64,000 nucleotides of DNA, taken from positions 1 through 64,000 of the forward strand of contig DATFKK010000111.1 in NCBI GenBank assembly GCA_035268685.1. Reading direction: 5' to 3'. The translations under genes and the position numbers were made by a program. A model generated the notes under the pieces. That model was not told the DNA's origin and made no database searches. It saw nothing but the letters and a program-made list of their open reading frames with translations. Shown here piece by piece: positions 11,486 through 19,200 of this stretch (positions are counted from its first letter, which is position 1; each line of letters starts with the position of its first letter). Source of the DNA: Candidatus Krumholzibacteriia bacterium (lineage in GTDB: Bacteria > Krumholzibacteriota > Krumholzibacteriia > JAJRXK01).

Positions 11486-12136
11486 TCAGTCCTTCGCCAC
11501 GAGCTCCTCGACCCGGGTGCGCAACTCGTCGGTGTCGATCTCCCCGTTCCACTGCGCGACGATCCGGCCCTCGGAGTCGAGCAGGAAGGCGGCGGGGATC
11601 GCTGGCACGCGGAACGTCCACCATGCGGGATCCTCGCCGCCGTCGTGGACGATCGCGTAGTCCACCGGTCGGCGTTCGAGGAAGGACTCGAGATCGTCGC
11701 GGTCCTCGTCGATGGACACCCCGACGATCCCGAAGCCGGCGTCGGCGAATTCGCGCGCCAGGGCGTCGAGCTCGGGCATCACCTTCAGACACGGAGTGCA
11801 CCAGGTGGCCCAGAAGTCGACGAGCAGGGCGTTCTGGCCGGTCGGTTCGATCGCGTCCTCGTCGAGCGTCGACCAGCGGAAGTCCGGGGCCGGGCGCGGC
11901 AGTACGGGCGGCGCGTAGCCGGTGGGCATCTGGTCGAAGGCCTCGGCGCAGCCCTCCGAGCAGAAGCCGAAGTGGTCGCCCTCGTGTTCGCGCCAGTCGA
12001 CGAGGCGCTCGGCGCCGTGATCGGCCCCGCGGCGCGCGCACACCACGCACTCGCCCTCCTTCGGCAGGTCGGCGGGCCAGTCGGCCGCCGCGGTGGGGGC
12101 GACGAGCAGGAACAGGAACAGAAGGCTGCGCTTCAC
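11486..12136 (-). CDS. Secreted TlpA-like thioredoxin with N-terminal Cys/His metal-site-like motif
   Basis: 216 residues with a signal peptide (VKRSLLFLFLLVAPTAAA). The first mature segment has CVVCARRG, a His-rich stretch and FGFCSEGCAEAF, spacing reminiscent of YHS/TRASH metal-binding domains. The thioredoxin domain follows with the active site FWATWCTPCLKVMPELD and cis-Pro region VPAIPAAF. It likely reduces periplasmic disulfides or haem-apocytochromes. It starts at GTG 12136, which overlaps the stop of the upstream gene as GTGA, so translation is coupled. GGAGGA lies about 8 bases upstream of the start. Confidence 0.9.
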   Translation of the reverse strand: MKRSLLFLFLLVAPTAAADWPADLPKEGECVVCARRGADHGAERLVDWREHEGDHFGFCSEGCAEAFDQMPTGYAPPVLPRPAPDFRWSTLDEDAIEPTGQNALLVDFWATWCTPCLKVMPELDALAREFADAGFGIVGVSIDEDRDDLESFLERRPVDYAIVHDGGEDPAWWTFRVPAIPAAFLLDSEGRIVAQWNGEIDTDELRTRVEELVAKD

Positions 12137-12822
12137 GGGTTCTCTCCTCCGAAACCGGTGGACACCGACACGCCGGCGTGTTCGAGCCACACCCACAGCG
12201 CGGTGACGCTGAAGCGCCCCACGCTGACGCTGCCGAGCAGGTGGGTGCGCTCGCCGTCGTACATGGCACGGACGTCGAAACGCTCGCCGAGGTGCAGAGT
12301 TCCGCCGAAGGGCACGTTGAAGCCCTCGTCGGCCTCCGACCAGTTCAGGCTCACGTAGCCCGAAAGGGGAACTCGCGGCGACGGCCACCTCTTGGCGGCG
12401 GTCAGGTAGACCGAGGTCTCGCCCTCGTCGGTGCCGATGCGATCGGAACTCGTGCCGAGCGAAAGGGCGGGACGGGTGTGCGACTCGGTCAGCAGGAACA
12501 GGTTCGCGAGGGGGCCGATCTCGCTCTCACCCGGATTCCACTCGATGCCGACGTTCAGGCGCCGGTGTAGGCGGTGCATGAGCGTGCCGCGGTACCGCGC
12601 CCGGTCGACTTCGATGTCGACGTAGCGGGCCGAGACCTCCCACGCGAATCGTTGGCCGCTCCCCCGGAGCGGTGCGCCCTCGCCGGGTCAGCCGACTCAG
12701 GTGGGCGCGAGGCCCGAAGGGCGGCGGGGGCGCTCGTCGGACTGGGCGACGGCCGTTGCGACCGTCGCGGCCAGCATCGCGAGGAGGGCCAGCAGCGCGA
12801 ACGTCGTGGATCGTGTGTGCAT
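12133..12822 (-). CDS. Secreted barrel-like protein interrupted by two in-frame TGA codons (selenoprotein candidate or broken gene)
   Basis: The ATG at 12822 starts a good signal peptide (TTFALLALLAMLAATVATAV, then AQ) of 41 codons. Codon 42 (12697-12699) and codon 45 (12688-12690) are TGA, separated by Val-Gly. The same frame continues for 185 codons with beta-strand content (WEVSARYVDIEV, LNVGIEWNPGES, FSVTALWVWLEH) and overlaps the thioredoxin start as GTGA. The arrangement reads as U-V-G-U if both were selenocysteine. Alternatives: nonsense mutation; compensating indels in the CCCCC and GGGGG runs that flank both TGAs; or initiation at the internal ATG 12579, which would discard about 36 strand-like codons. 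Function unknown. Confidence 0.55.
12656..12672 (-). promoter_or_regulatory. Hairpin 22 nt downstream of the second in-frame TGA (SECIS-like position)
   Basis: On the minus strand CCGCTCC-GGG-GGAGCGG forms a perfect 7-bp stem with a GGG loop. The loop starts 22 nt after the TGA at 12688-12690. Bacterial SECIS elements need a stem-loop about 16-37 nt after UGA with a G at the first or second loop position, which this satisfies. GC-rich DNA makes such hairpins by chance, so support is weak. Confidence 0.2.
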
Positions 12823-12888
12823 GCCGGGACGAGGGGGGTGACTGCACACCCTAGGGGGCGGGCCACGTCCGGGCAAGCCCGCCCGATC

Positions 12889-13552
12889 TCAGGGTCGTGC
12901 CGGCTCCGCCCAGAGGCGCACGTACGCACCGTCGGGGTCGTACCCGGCGGCCTGCCGCGCGGTGTCGAAGCGACGCCCCACGCGCGGATCGTTGCCCACG
13001 CCGGCCACGTAGGCCCAGTTCCCCCAGTTCGAGTGGGACGTCGTAGTCGATCAGCACGCTCCCGAACCACTCGGCGCCCCAGGTCCAGTCGAACCCGAGG
13101 TCGTGGGCCAGTTGGCTGGCCACGTTCTGACGGCCGCGATTGCTCATGTACCCCGTCGCCGCCAGTTCTCGCATGTTGGCGTCCACGAAGGGATCGCCGG
13201 TGCGGCCGTCGATCCAGCGCTCGAGCAGTTCGCGATCGTGCCTCCACGCGCGTCGTTCCCCGCGCAGTCCCTCGGGCCGGAAGAGCGCGTTGCCACGTTG
13301 GTCGGCGGTGAAGCGGAAGAAGTCCCTCCAGAGGAGTTCGAAGATCACCCAGTAGGTGCTGCGATTCGTCGTGCGCTCGGCCTCGTAGCGCCGCACCTCG
13401 TCGTGGACGCGGCGGGCGGAGATCGATCCCTGCGCGAGGAAGGGTGAGAACTGCGTGCTGTTCACCGGGTCCCCGGTGTCGAGCGCGCGGTGCAGGGGCT
13501 CGTGGTCGTCGAGACGGAGGTCGTTGCGGAACCAGACGATCGAAGCCGTCAT
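12889..13552 (-). pseudogene. Cryptochrome-DASH / FAD-binding photolyase, internally deleted and frameshifted
   Basis: The start [20 protein letters not shown] is the first strand of a DASH photolyase. After about 30 residues it jumps to the FAD-binding domain ([65 protein letters not shown]). The rest of the antenna-binding alpha/beta domain, roughly 150 residues, is missing. At DYDV one extra C in GTCCCACTCG shifts the frame; removing it restores [19 protein letters not shown] to a stop at 12889-12891. Without correction the frame runs to 12851 with low-complexity sequence. It is damaged as written; a chimeric assembly is possible. Confidence 0.85.
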
Positions 13553-13698
13553 GGTGAGTCTTCCCGGGGGCGTCGAGGAACGATTCGCCCGGATCGGCGC
13601 CGTCGATGCAACGGGCGCGTTTCGTGCTGCGCGCGGCGCGGGGTCTGTCTATCCTGATCCCCTCGCGCTCGTTCCCTCGTTCCACCGGAGGACCCACC

Positions 13699-14358
13699 GT
13701 GAAGCGTTCGATCTCGATCCTTCTGCTGCTCGCCGTCGCTACCGCTCCTCTCGGTTGCGCCACGAACAAGGGCACCGGCACGATCATCGGCGCCGGCGCG
13801 GGCGGCGTCGTCGGCGGCGTGATCGGCGACAAGGCCGGCAACACGGCCGTGGGCGCCATCCTGGGCGCGGCGATCGGCGGGGCCGCGGGTGCCTGGATCG
13901 GCAACTACATGGACGAGCAGGCCGAAGAGATCCGGCAGGACATCGAGGGTGCCGAGGTCGAGCGCATCGGCGAGGGCATCAAGATCACCTTCGATTCCGG
14001 GATCCTCTTCGCCTCGAACCAGGCCACGCTCGAAGGTCCCGCCCGTGCGAACATCGAGGAACTCGCGCGCATCCTGAAGAAGTACGAAGACACGAACGTG
14101 CTCATCGAGGGTCACACCGACAGCCAGGGCAGCGAGGACTACAACCTCGAACTGTCACGGCGCCGCGCGCAGTCGGTGGCGAACTACCTGGCCGGGCAGC
14201 AGGTCGACGCCACGCGCTTCACGCTGATGGGCTACGGCGAGACCCAGCCCGTGGCGAGCAACGAGACGCCGGAGGGCCGGCGCGAGAACCGGCGGGTGGA
14301 GATCGCGATCATGGCCAATGACGAGCTCAAGGCACAGGCCGAGCGGATCGCGGACTGA
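13699..14358 (+). CDS. OmpA-family lipoprotein with glycine-zipper domain
   Basis: 219 residues starting at GTG, with GGAGG 7 bases upstream; upstream in-frame codons are rejected because they lack a signal peptide. The lipobox is TAPLGC. A glycine-zipper segment follows (GAGAGGVVGGVIGDKAG, AILGAAIGGAAGAWIG), then an OmpA C-terminal peptidoglycan-binding domain with IEGHTDSQGSEDYN, LSRRRAQSV and ETPEGRRENRRVEI. It resembles YiaD-type proteins that tether the outer membrane to peptidoglycan. The stop codon lies inside an 18-base palindrome shared with the convergent gene. Confidence 0.93.
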   Translation: MKRSISILLLLAVATAPLGCATNKGTGTIIGAGAGGVVGGVIGDKAGNTAVGAILGAAIGGAAGAWIGNYMDEQAEEIRQDIEGAEVERIGEGIKITFDSGILFASNQATLEGPARANIEELARILKKYEDTNVLIEGHTDSQGSEDYNLELSRRRAQSVANYLAGQQVDATRFTLMGYGETQPVASNETPEGRRENRRVEIAIMANDELKAQAERIAD

Positions 14359-14372
14359 CCGACGTCGGTCAG
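14355..14372. terminator. Perfect 18-base palindrome containing both convergent stop codons
   Basis: CTGACCGACGTCGGTCAG is its own reverse complement. The TGA of the OmpA lipoprotein (14356-14358) and the TGA of the GPx-like gene (14369-14371 on the minus strand) occupy mirror positions in it. It may act as a bidirectional terminator or a binding site. Confidence 0.4.
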
Positions 14373-14923
14373 GCCGGGGCCAGGGCCTCGCGGATGGCGC
14401 GCGACAACTCGGCGCTGCGCGGATCGGTCTCGGGCGCGAAGCACGCGACGACACGCCCCCGCTCGTCGATCAGCAACTTGGTGTAGGCAGCATCGACGCG
14501 GCCGAAGGTCTGTTCGACCTCGTCGGCCAGCGGGTGGTGTGCCGCCGTTGCCAGCACGGGGATCTCGCCGGCTTCGCGGGCGGGAGTCATGTCGAGTTCG
14601 GTCTCGGTACCGATGGGGATCGCCACCACCTCGAGCTTCTCCGGACCGTGCCGGTGCCGCAGTTGGGCGAGTTCGGCGAGTTCCCGCTGGTCGACGCCGC
14701 GCACCGGAAGGGTCACCAGCAGGGTGAGGTGACCGCGGAAGTCGTCCAGCGTGAGGTCGTGTCCGTTGCGTGTCGGGAGATGGACGTCGTCCACCCGCGG
14801 GGCCTCGGCCAGCTTGTCGATCCGCTGGACGGCGTCGCGGCTGTTGCGCATCGACACGAACGAGAACGCGAGCGCGACCACGGCCACCGCACCGGCGAAG
14901 GCAGCGACCAGGAGGTCACTCAT
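14369..14923 (-). CDS. Membrane-anchored GPx/thioredoxin-fold protein lacking the usual catalytic Cys
   Basis: 184 residues. A single N-terminal hydrophobic helix (LLVAAFAGAVAVVALAFSFV) anchors the protein. The body resembles glutathione-peroxidase or AhpC-fold proteins: HLTLLVTLPVRGVDQRELAEL, IPIGTETELDM, and a late strand YTKLLIDERGRVVACF. Where GPx has its Cys or Sec after the second strand, this has VRGVDQ, so the peroxidatic residue is absent; the only Cys is near the C-terminus. It may be a structural or sensory relative, or an unrelated thioredoxin-fold protein. Confidence 0.65.
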   Translation of the reverse strand: MSDLLVAAFAGAVAVVALAFSFVSMRNSRDAVQRIDKLAEAPRVDDVHLPTRNGHDLTLDDFRGHLTLLVTLPVRGVDQRELAELAQLRHRHGPEKLEVVAIPIGTETELDMTPAREAGEIPVLATAAHHPLADEVEQTFGRVDAAYTKLLIDERGRVVACFAPETDPRSAELSRAIREALAPA

Positions 14924-15115
14924 GGATCATCACCTCGATCGGGGACGGTCTTCGGCCGCCTCGTCGCGGCCGTTTCACACCGAACCCTAGGCGGGGCTGC
15001 CTTCGGCCGGCATCGGGGAATTCCCTTGGGCCACACCGGCAGAAGTCCCCTCGGCGGTGCTGCGCCTTCCTGGGCACTGTTCCCGTAGTGCGAACGCCCA
15101 AGGAGGGTTCGAATC

Positions 15116-15889
15116 ATGATCCGCAGTCTCGACGATCTGACCCGCTATGCATTCCGCGCGCGCGACGGCGACGTCGGCCGCGTCCACGACTTCTACTTCG
15201 ACGACGACGCCTGGATCGTCCGCTACCTCGTGGTCGACACGGGACGCTGGCTCCCCGGCCGTACGGTCCTGATCGCCCCGCAGGCGATCGAAGGCATCGA
15301 TTGGAACGAACGGACCATCGACCTGGACCTGACCAAGGAGCAGATCGAGAAGAGTCCGGAGCTCGACGAGGACGAGCCCGTGTCGCGACAGAAGGAGAGC
15401 GAACTCTTCGACTACTACGGGTGGCAGCCCTACTGGTTGGCGACACCCGGTGCCATGGATTCGGTGGCACCCGTGGCCCCGTTGCGCTCGCGCCCGGTGA
15501 GTGGCCGCATCGGGGAGCCCGCCGACGGTGGCGATCCCCATCTGCGCAGTGTGCGCGAAGTGAACGGGTACGCGGTCGCGTGCACCGACGACGACGCCGG
15601 TGAGGTCCACGACTTCGCCTGCGAGGACGACACCTGGACGATCCGCTACCTGGTCGTCGACACGCGTCGTTGGCTTCCCGGTCGAAAGGTCCTGGTGGCG
15701 CTGGACTGGATCGCCTCGATCGACTGGGCTGGTCAACGCATCGAGCTCGAGCTCACCTCGGAGAAGATGAAGGAGAGCCCCGAGTTCGACCCCACCGCGC
15801 CGGTGAACCGCCGCTACGAGGAACGACTCTACGACTTCTACGGTCGTCCCCGGTACTGGACCGCCGACGAGGAGGAAGGGATCCGATGA
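15116..15889 (+). CDS. Tandem PRC-barrel domain protein
   Basis: 257 residues with two homologous PRC-barrel units, about 1-100 and 140-245. Each contains the repeat pattern GxVHDF followed by WxxRYLVVDTxRWLPGR (HDFYFDDDAWIVRYLVVDT and HDFACEDDTWTIRYLVVDT). Each ends in an acidic ExxKSPE/EKMKESPEF strand and a YDFYG-type tail. PRC barrels are small beta-barrels used in RNA processing and stress or photosynthetic assembly proteins; the function here is unknown. AAGGAGG lies 9 bases before the ATG. It overlaps the next gene by ATGA, so it is the first gene of a tight operon. Confidence 0.88.
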   Translation: MIRSLDDLTRYAFRARDGDVGRVHDFYFDDDAWIVRYLVVDTGRWLPGRTVLIAPQAIEGIDWNERTIDLDLTKEQIEKSPELDEDEPVSRQKESELFDYYGWQPYWLATPGAMDSVAPVAPLRSRPVSGRIGEPADGGDPHLRSVREVNGYAVACTDDDAGEVHDFACEDDTWTIRYLVVDTRRWLPGRKVLVALDWIASIDWAGQRIELELTSEKMKESPEFDPTAPVNRRYEERLYDFYGRPRYWTADEEEGIR

Positions 15890-16659
15890 AGCCCGCCGAC
15901 GCCGCCGCCGACGAACGATCGACACCGGTGCGGCACCTGCTCGTCAGCGACGTCGACGACACGCTGCTGGGCGACGACGAGGCGCTCGCCGAGTTCCGCT
16001 CGTGGTACGAGAGCGCGCGGTCCTGGCTCGACCTGGCCTACGCCTCGGGTCGGTTCGTCGATTCCGTCGTTGCTTCGATCCACGAGGAGGGCCTGCCCGC
16101 GCCGATCGCGGTGATCGGCGGAGTGGGCACGCAGATCCGATGGTACCCGAGTGGCGATCGTGTCGAGGAATGGCCGGTCACGGCGGGCGAGCGTTGGAGC
16201 GCCGACCGGGTGAGGGAGGTGCTCGCGAGCGTCGACGGTCTGCGGCCGCAGCCTGCGGCCTCGCAATCGGAGTACAAGATCAGCTACTACTTCGAGAACG
16301 CCTCGCCGGGGCAGTTGAAGGCACTGCGGGACCTGCTCGACGAGGCCGGGCTCTCGACCGACCTCGTCTACAGTTCGCGGCGCGACCTCGACGTGGTCCC
16401 CCGCGGGGTGAACAAGGGCTCGGCCGCGCGCTACCTGACCGAGCAGCTCGACGTTCCCGACGACCACGTGCTGGTGAGCGGGAACTCGGCCAACGACCGC
16501 GAACTGTTCCTGCCGGGATTCCGCGGCATCGTCGTGGGCAATGCCGACGACGAGCTGAAGTCCGTGGGGGCGGAGGGTGCGTACCTGGCCCGGCAGGGCC
16601 ACGCGCGCGGAGTCCTGGAGGGGATCCGCGCCTGGACCGAGAGCGGTGAGCGCTCTTGA
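15886..16659 (+). CDS. HAD-superfamily sucrose-phosphate-phosphatase-like hydrolase
   Basis: 257 residues. HAD motif I is LLVSDVDDTLLG (nucleophile Asp and Asp+2), motif III is the Lys of PRGVNKGSAARYL, and motif IV is SGNSANDRELF, typical of Cof/S6PP-type enzymes with a C2 cap between. S6PP removes phosphate from sucrose-6F-phosphate; related enzymes act on mannosyl- or glucosyl-3-phosphoglycerate, so the sugar is not certain. It overlaps the PRC gene (ATGA) and the GH100-like gene (TTGA). No sucrose-phosphate synthase is present in the window. Confidence 0.85.
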   Translation: MKPADAAADERSTPVRHLLVSDVDDTLLGDDEALAEFRSWYESARSWLDLAYASGRFVDSVVASIHEEGLPAPIAVIGGVGTQIRWYPSGDRVEEWPVTAGERWSADRVREVLASVDGLRPQPAASQSEYKISYYFENASPGQLKALRDLLDEAGLSTDLVYSSRRDLDVVPRGVNKGSAARYLTEQLDVPDDHVLVSGNSANDRELFLPGFRGIVVGNADDELKSVGAEGAYLARQGHARGVLEGIRAWTESGERS

Positions 16660-17897
16660 GCGACGACTTCGTCTCGCGCGAGGGCTACGAGCGGGCCCTG
16701 GAGCTCCTCGTGGCGTGCAGCACCGAGGACGGCTTCCTGGCCGCGACCGAGAACACGGCCAACTACCGCCGGGTGTGGGGCCGCGACGGATCGATCGCCG
16801 GACTGGCCGCCCTCGCGTCGGGCCAGGACGACCTGATCGCCACGACTCGGCGCACGCTCGAGACCCTGGCCGCCCACCAGGGGCCGCACGGCGAGATCCC
16901 GAGCAACGTCGACGTCCGCACCGAACGGATCAGCTACGGTGGTACCACCGGCCGCGTCGACGCCAACCTGTGGTTCGCGGTCGCCTGCGGTCAGTACTTC
17001 GAGCGCACCGGCGACGAGGAGCTCCTCGACACGATCATGCCCACCCTCGAGGCGGTGCGCTTCCTCCTCGGTGCCTGGGAGTTCAACTCACGCGGGTTGT
17101 TGTACGTGCCCGCCACCGGTGACTGGGCCGACGAATACGTACACGCCGGCTACGTTCTGTACGACCAGTTGCTCTACCTGCAGGCCCTGCGCGAGTTCTG
17201 TCGCCTGCACGAGCATCTCCACGGAAGCCGCGACCACGAGCTGTGCGACCGCACCACACGCCTGGAACGGATCATCCGCACGAACTACTGGATCGATCCG
17301 AACGGCGACGAGATCCCGCCCGAGGCCTACCACGAGGTCCTGTACGCCAAGGCGCGCGACGTCTCGGCCGACCGGCGGGGTTGCTACTGGCTTCCCTTCT
17401 TCGCGCCCGGTGGCTACGGCTACCGCTTCGACGCCTTCGCCAACGTGCTGGCGTCGCTGCTCGGGGTGTCCGACGAGGAGCAGTGTGGCACCGTGGACGA
17501 CTTCACCGCCGAGGTCACCGACGACTCGTGGTTGTTGCCCGCCTTCCACCCGGTGATCACGCCGCGCCACGAGGACTGGACCGAACTGCAGGTCACCTTC
17601 TCCTACGAGTTCAAGAACGAGCCCCACGAGTACCACAACGGGGGACGCTGGCCGCTGGTCACCGGATTCCACGTGGCCGATCTCGCCCGCCGCGACCAGC
17701 TCGACCGGGCGCGCTCGTACCTGCAGGGGATCCACCGGGCGAACCGCAGCCCCGACGAGGACGGCGAGCCGTGGTCGTTCCCGGAGTTCCTGCACGGCAC
17801 CCAGCACACGCCCGGCGGGACCCGCGACCTGGCGTGGAGTGCGGCCGCCGCCGTGATCGGCGAGCACGCGGTGCGCGGTGAGCCGATCCTGCGGTGA
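16656..17897 (+). CDS. GH100 (neutral invertase)-like glycoside hydrolase
   Basis: 413 residues with an (alpha/alpha)6-barrel composition. Motifs include NYRRVWGRDGSIAG with the acid Asp, GEIPSNVD, SYGGTTGRVDANLWF, the substrate-site ATGDWADEY, and WPLVTGFHVA near the C-terminus. Together these match neutral/alkaline invertases and close amylo-alpha-glucosidase relatives. No signal peptide, so cytoplasmic. The start is TTG at 16656, overlapping the preceding stop (TTGA); no other in-frame start fits. Adjacent to a sucrose-phosphatase-like gene, it probably hydrolyses sucrose or a related compatible solute. Confidence 0.8.
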   Translation: MSDDFVSREGYERALELLVACSTEDGFLAATENTANYRRVWGRDGSIAGLAALASGQDDLIATTRRTLETLAAHQGPHGEIPSNVDVRTERISYGGTTGRVDANLWFAVACGQYFERTGDEELLDTIMPTLEAVRFLLGAWEFNSRGLLYVPATGDWADEYVHAGYVLYDQLLYLQALREFCRLHEHLHGSRDHELCDRTTRLERIIRTNYWIDPNGDEIPPEAYHEVLYAKARDVSADRRGCYWLPFFAPGGYGYRFDAFANVLASLLGVSDEEQCGTVDDFTAEVTDDSWLLPAFHPVITPRHEDWTELQVTFSYEFKNEPHEYHNGGRWPLVTGFHVADLARRDQLDRARSYLQGIHRANRSPDEDGEPWSFPEFLHGTQHTPGGTRDLAWSAAAAVIGEHAVRGEPILR

Positions 17898-17910
17898 GGA
17901 GGTCACTGTC

Positions 17911-18486
17911 GTGAAGCGATCGATCCTGGTTCGCGCCCTGCTCACGCTGCTGTTGGTCACGGCGGCGCGCACCGGTGGCGCGGAGTGTCCCGACCGCGTT
18001 CCCGCCGAGCAACTGCGGATCGAGATCACCTTCGTCGACGTCGGAGCCGCCGGCCCGCCCTCCGGCACGGATCCCGGAGAGCTGGCGCCCGCCCGGGCCA
18101 CCGACACGATCCTCGTCGACGGGGACGGCGCCGCCCGGGCCGATCTCCGCGGACCGGGCCAGCCCCGTCTCCGCGGCGAGGTCTCGGTGGAGCGCCGCGT
18201 GATCGCCGATCTGCTGGCCCAGTTCTGCGAGGAATCCGACGAGGCCCGCGCCGGTGTCGTCGAGGAACCCGTCTACGAGTACCACCGTCGCGGTGACGAG
18301 TACCGGCGCACGGATCGATCCGTCCAGCCGAAGGGCACGACGGTCCGGGTGAAGATCCAGGTGGGGACGACGGTGGTCGCCTCGTCGGAGCACGACTTCG
18401 AGTCGCCCACCGATCAGCACCTGCTCGAGATCGTCTGGAGGCTGCGGCAGCGGGTGTTCGAGGAACTCGAGGCCCGCGCGCAGTGA
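17911..18486 (+). CDS. Secreted protein of unknown function, last gene of the PRC operon
   Basis: 191 residues starting at GTG with GAGGAGG 8 bases upstream. It has a signal peptide (SILVRALLTLLLVTAAR) followed by GGAECPDRV. The mature part has mixed beta strands (LRIEITFVDVG, TTVRVKIQVGTTVV), two Cys and a charged C-terminal helix (RLRQRVFEELEAR). No family recognised. It lies 13 bases after the GH100-like gene, so it is likely co-transcribed. It is convergent with the oxygenase gene, only four bases apart. Confidence 0.7.
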   Translation: MKRSILVRALLTLLLVTAARTGGAECPDRVPAEQLRIEITFVDVGAAGPPSGTDPGELAPARATDTILVDGDGAARADLRGPGQPRLRGEVSVERRVIADLLAQFCEESDEARAGVVEEPVYEYHRRGDEYRRTDRSVQPKGTTVRVKIQVGTTVVASSEHDFESPTDQHLLEIVWRLRQRVFEELEARAQ

Positions 18487-18490
18487 AGCC

Positions 18491-19168
18491 TCAGCGGCCG
18501 CGGGACGCCCGGCGCATCCAGCCGGTCCAACTGGTCCGTTCCCGGCGCGCCGGGAGCACCTCGTGTTCCAAGTCCTGACTCAGGAAGACGACCAGCACGC
18601 CGCCGGCCGGGGGAACCTCCAGGGTCCTTCCGTCGTCGAGGAACACGCGCAGGCGCCCGCCGTCGCCGGGGGCCCAGTCGTCGTTCAGGTAGAGGCTCGT
18701 GGTGACGACCCGGGCGTCGCTGTCGGAGTGCTGGTCGCGGTGGCGCACGTAGGTGTGGCCGGCCGGGTAGACGGCCAGGTGGGCCTCGTAGTCGGTCAGA
18801 CCGAGGTAGAGGTGCCGGTTCAGGACGAGGCGCAGATCCTCCATGACCGTCAGGAGCGGGGCCTGTTCGCGGGTCGGCCGGGCGGGATCCACCCAGAGCA
18901 CCTCGTCGCCGCGAACCTCGAGGACGCGCCGCCAGCTCGCGCCGCGGCCCACGCCGGCCGGTCGGAAGGCGCCGGTGGTCCGCAGCGCATGAGCCTCGGT
19001 GCGGAGGCGCTCGACGAAATCGGCCGTGACGAAGTCGTCGACGACGACGTGGCCGTGGTCGGCGAGGCCGGCCACGATGCGGTCGGCGTGCTCGGCGAAA
19101 CGGGGGCAGATGGACCGTGGCCGCGGCTTCCCCGCCGACCGGTCGCGGGGATCGGAGATCGCGTTCAA
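18491..19168 (-). CDS. 2-oxoglutarate/Fe(II)-dependent oxygenase, prolyl-4-hydroxylase type
   Basis: 225 residues. The double-stranded beta-helix core has HRDQHSD (iron ligands His and Asp), the strand SLYLNDDWAPGDGG typical of P4H/SM-20 enzymes, distal EHEVLPARRER (third ligand His, then Arg for 2-oxoglutarate) and WTGWMRR. These enzymes hydroxylate proline or other residues; the target is unknown. The start is TTG at 19168 with GAGG 7 bases before it; the upstream open frame is composition-only. Within the protein, YLGLTDYEAHLAVYPAG resembles PHD2/EGLN-type enzymes. Confidence 0.88.
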   Translation of the reverse strand: MNAISDPRDRSAGKPRPRSICPRFAEHADRIVAGLADHGHVVVDDFVTADFVERLRTEAHALRTTGAFRPAGVGRGASWRRVLEVRGDEVLWVDPARPTREQAPLLTVMEDLRLVLNRHLYLGLTDYEAHLAVYPAGHTYVRHRDQHSDSDARVVTTSLYLNDDWAPGDGGRLRVFLDDGRTLEVPPAGGVLVVFLSQDLEHEVLPARRERTSWTGWMRRASRGR

Positions 19169-19200
19169 GGGCGGGCCTCGCGGTGGGAGACCGCCACAAT

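Noticed and set aside
12527-12847. Alternative frame over the double-TGA region as a separate small gene
   Set aside because: Its product is Pro/Arg-rich low complexity without a signal peptide or family motif, while the frame with the signal peptide aligns with the barrel.
15106-15115. GGTTCGAATC, a tRNA T-loop-like string
   Set aside because: It is the spacer between an AAGGAGG ribosome-binding site and the ATG of the PRC-barrel gene; no acceptor, D or anticodon stems surround it.
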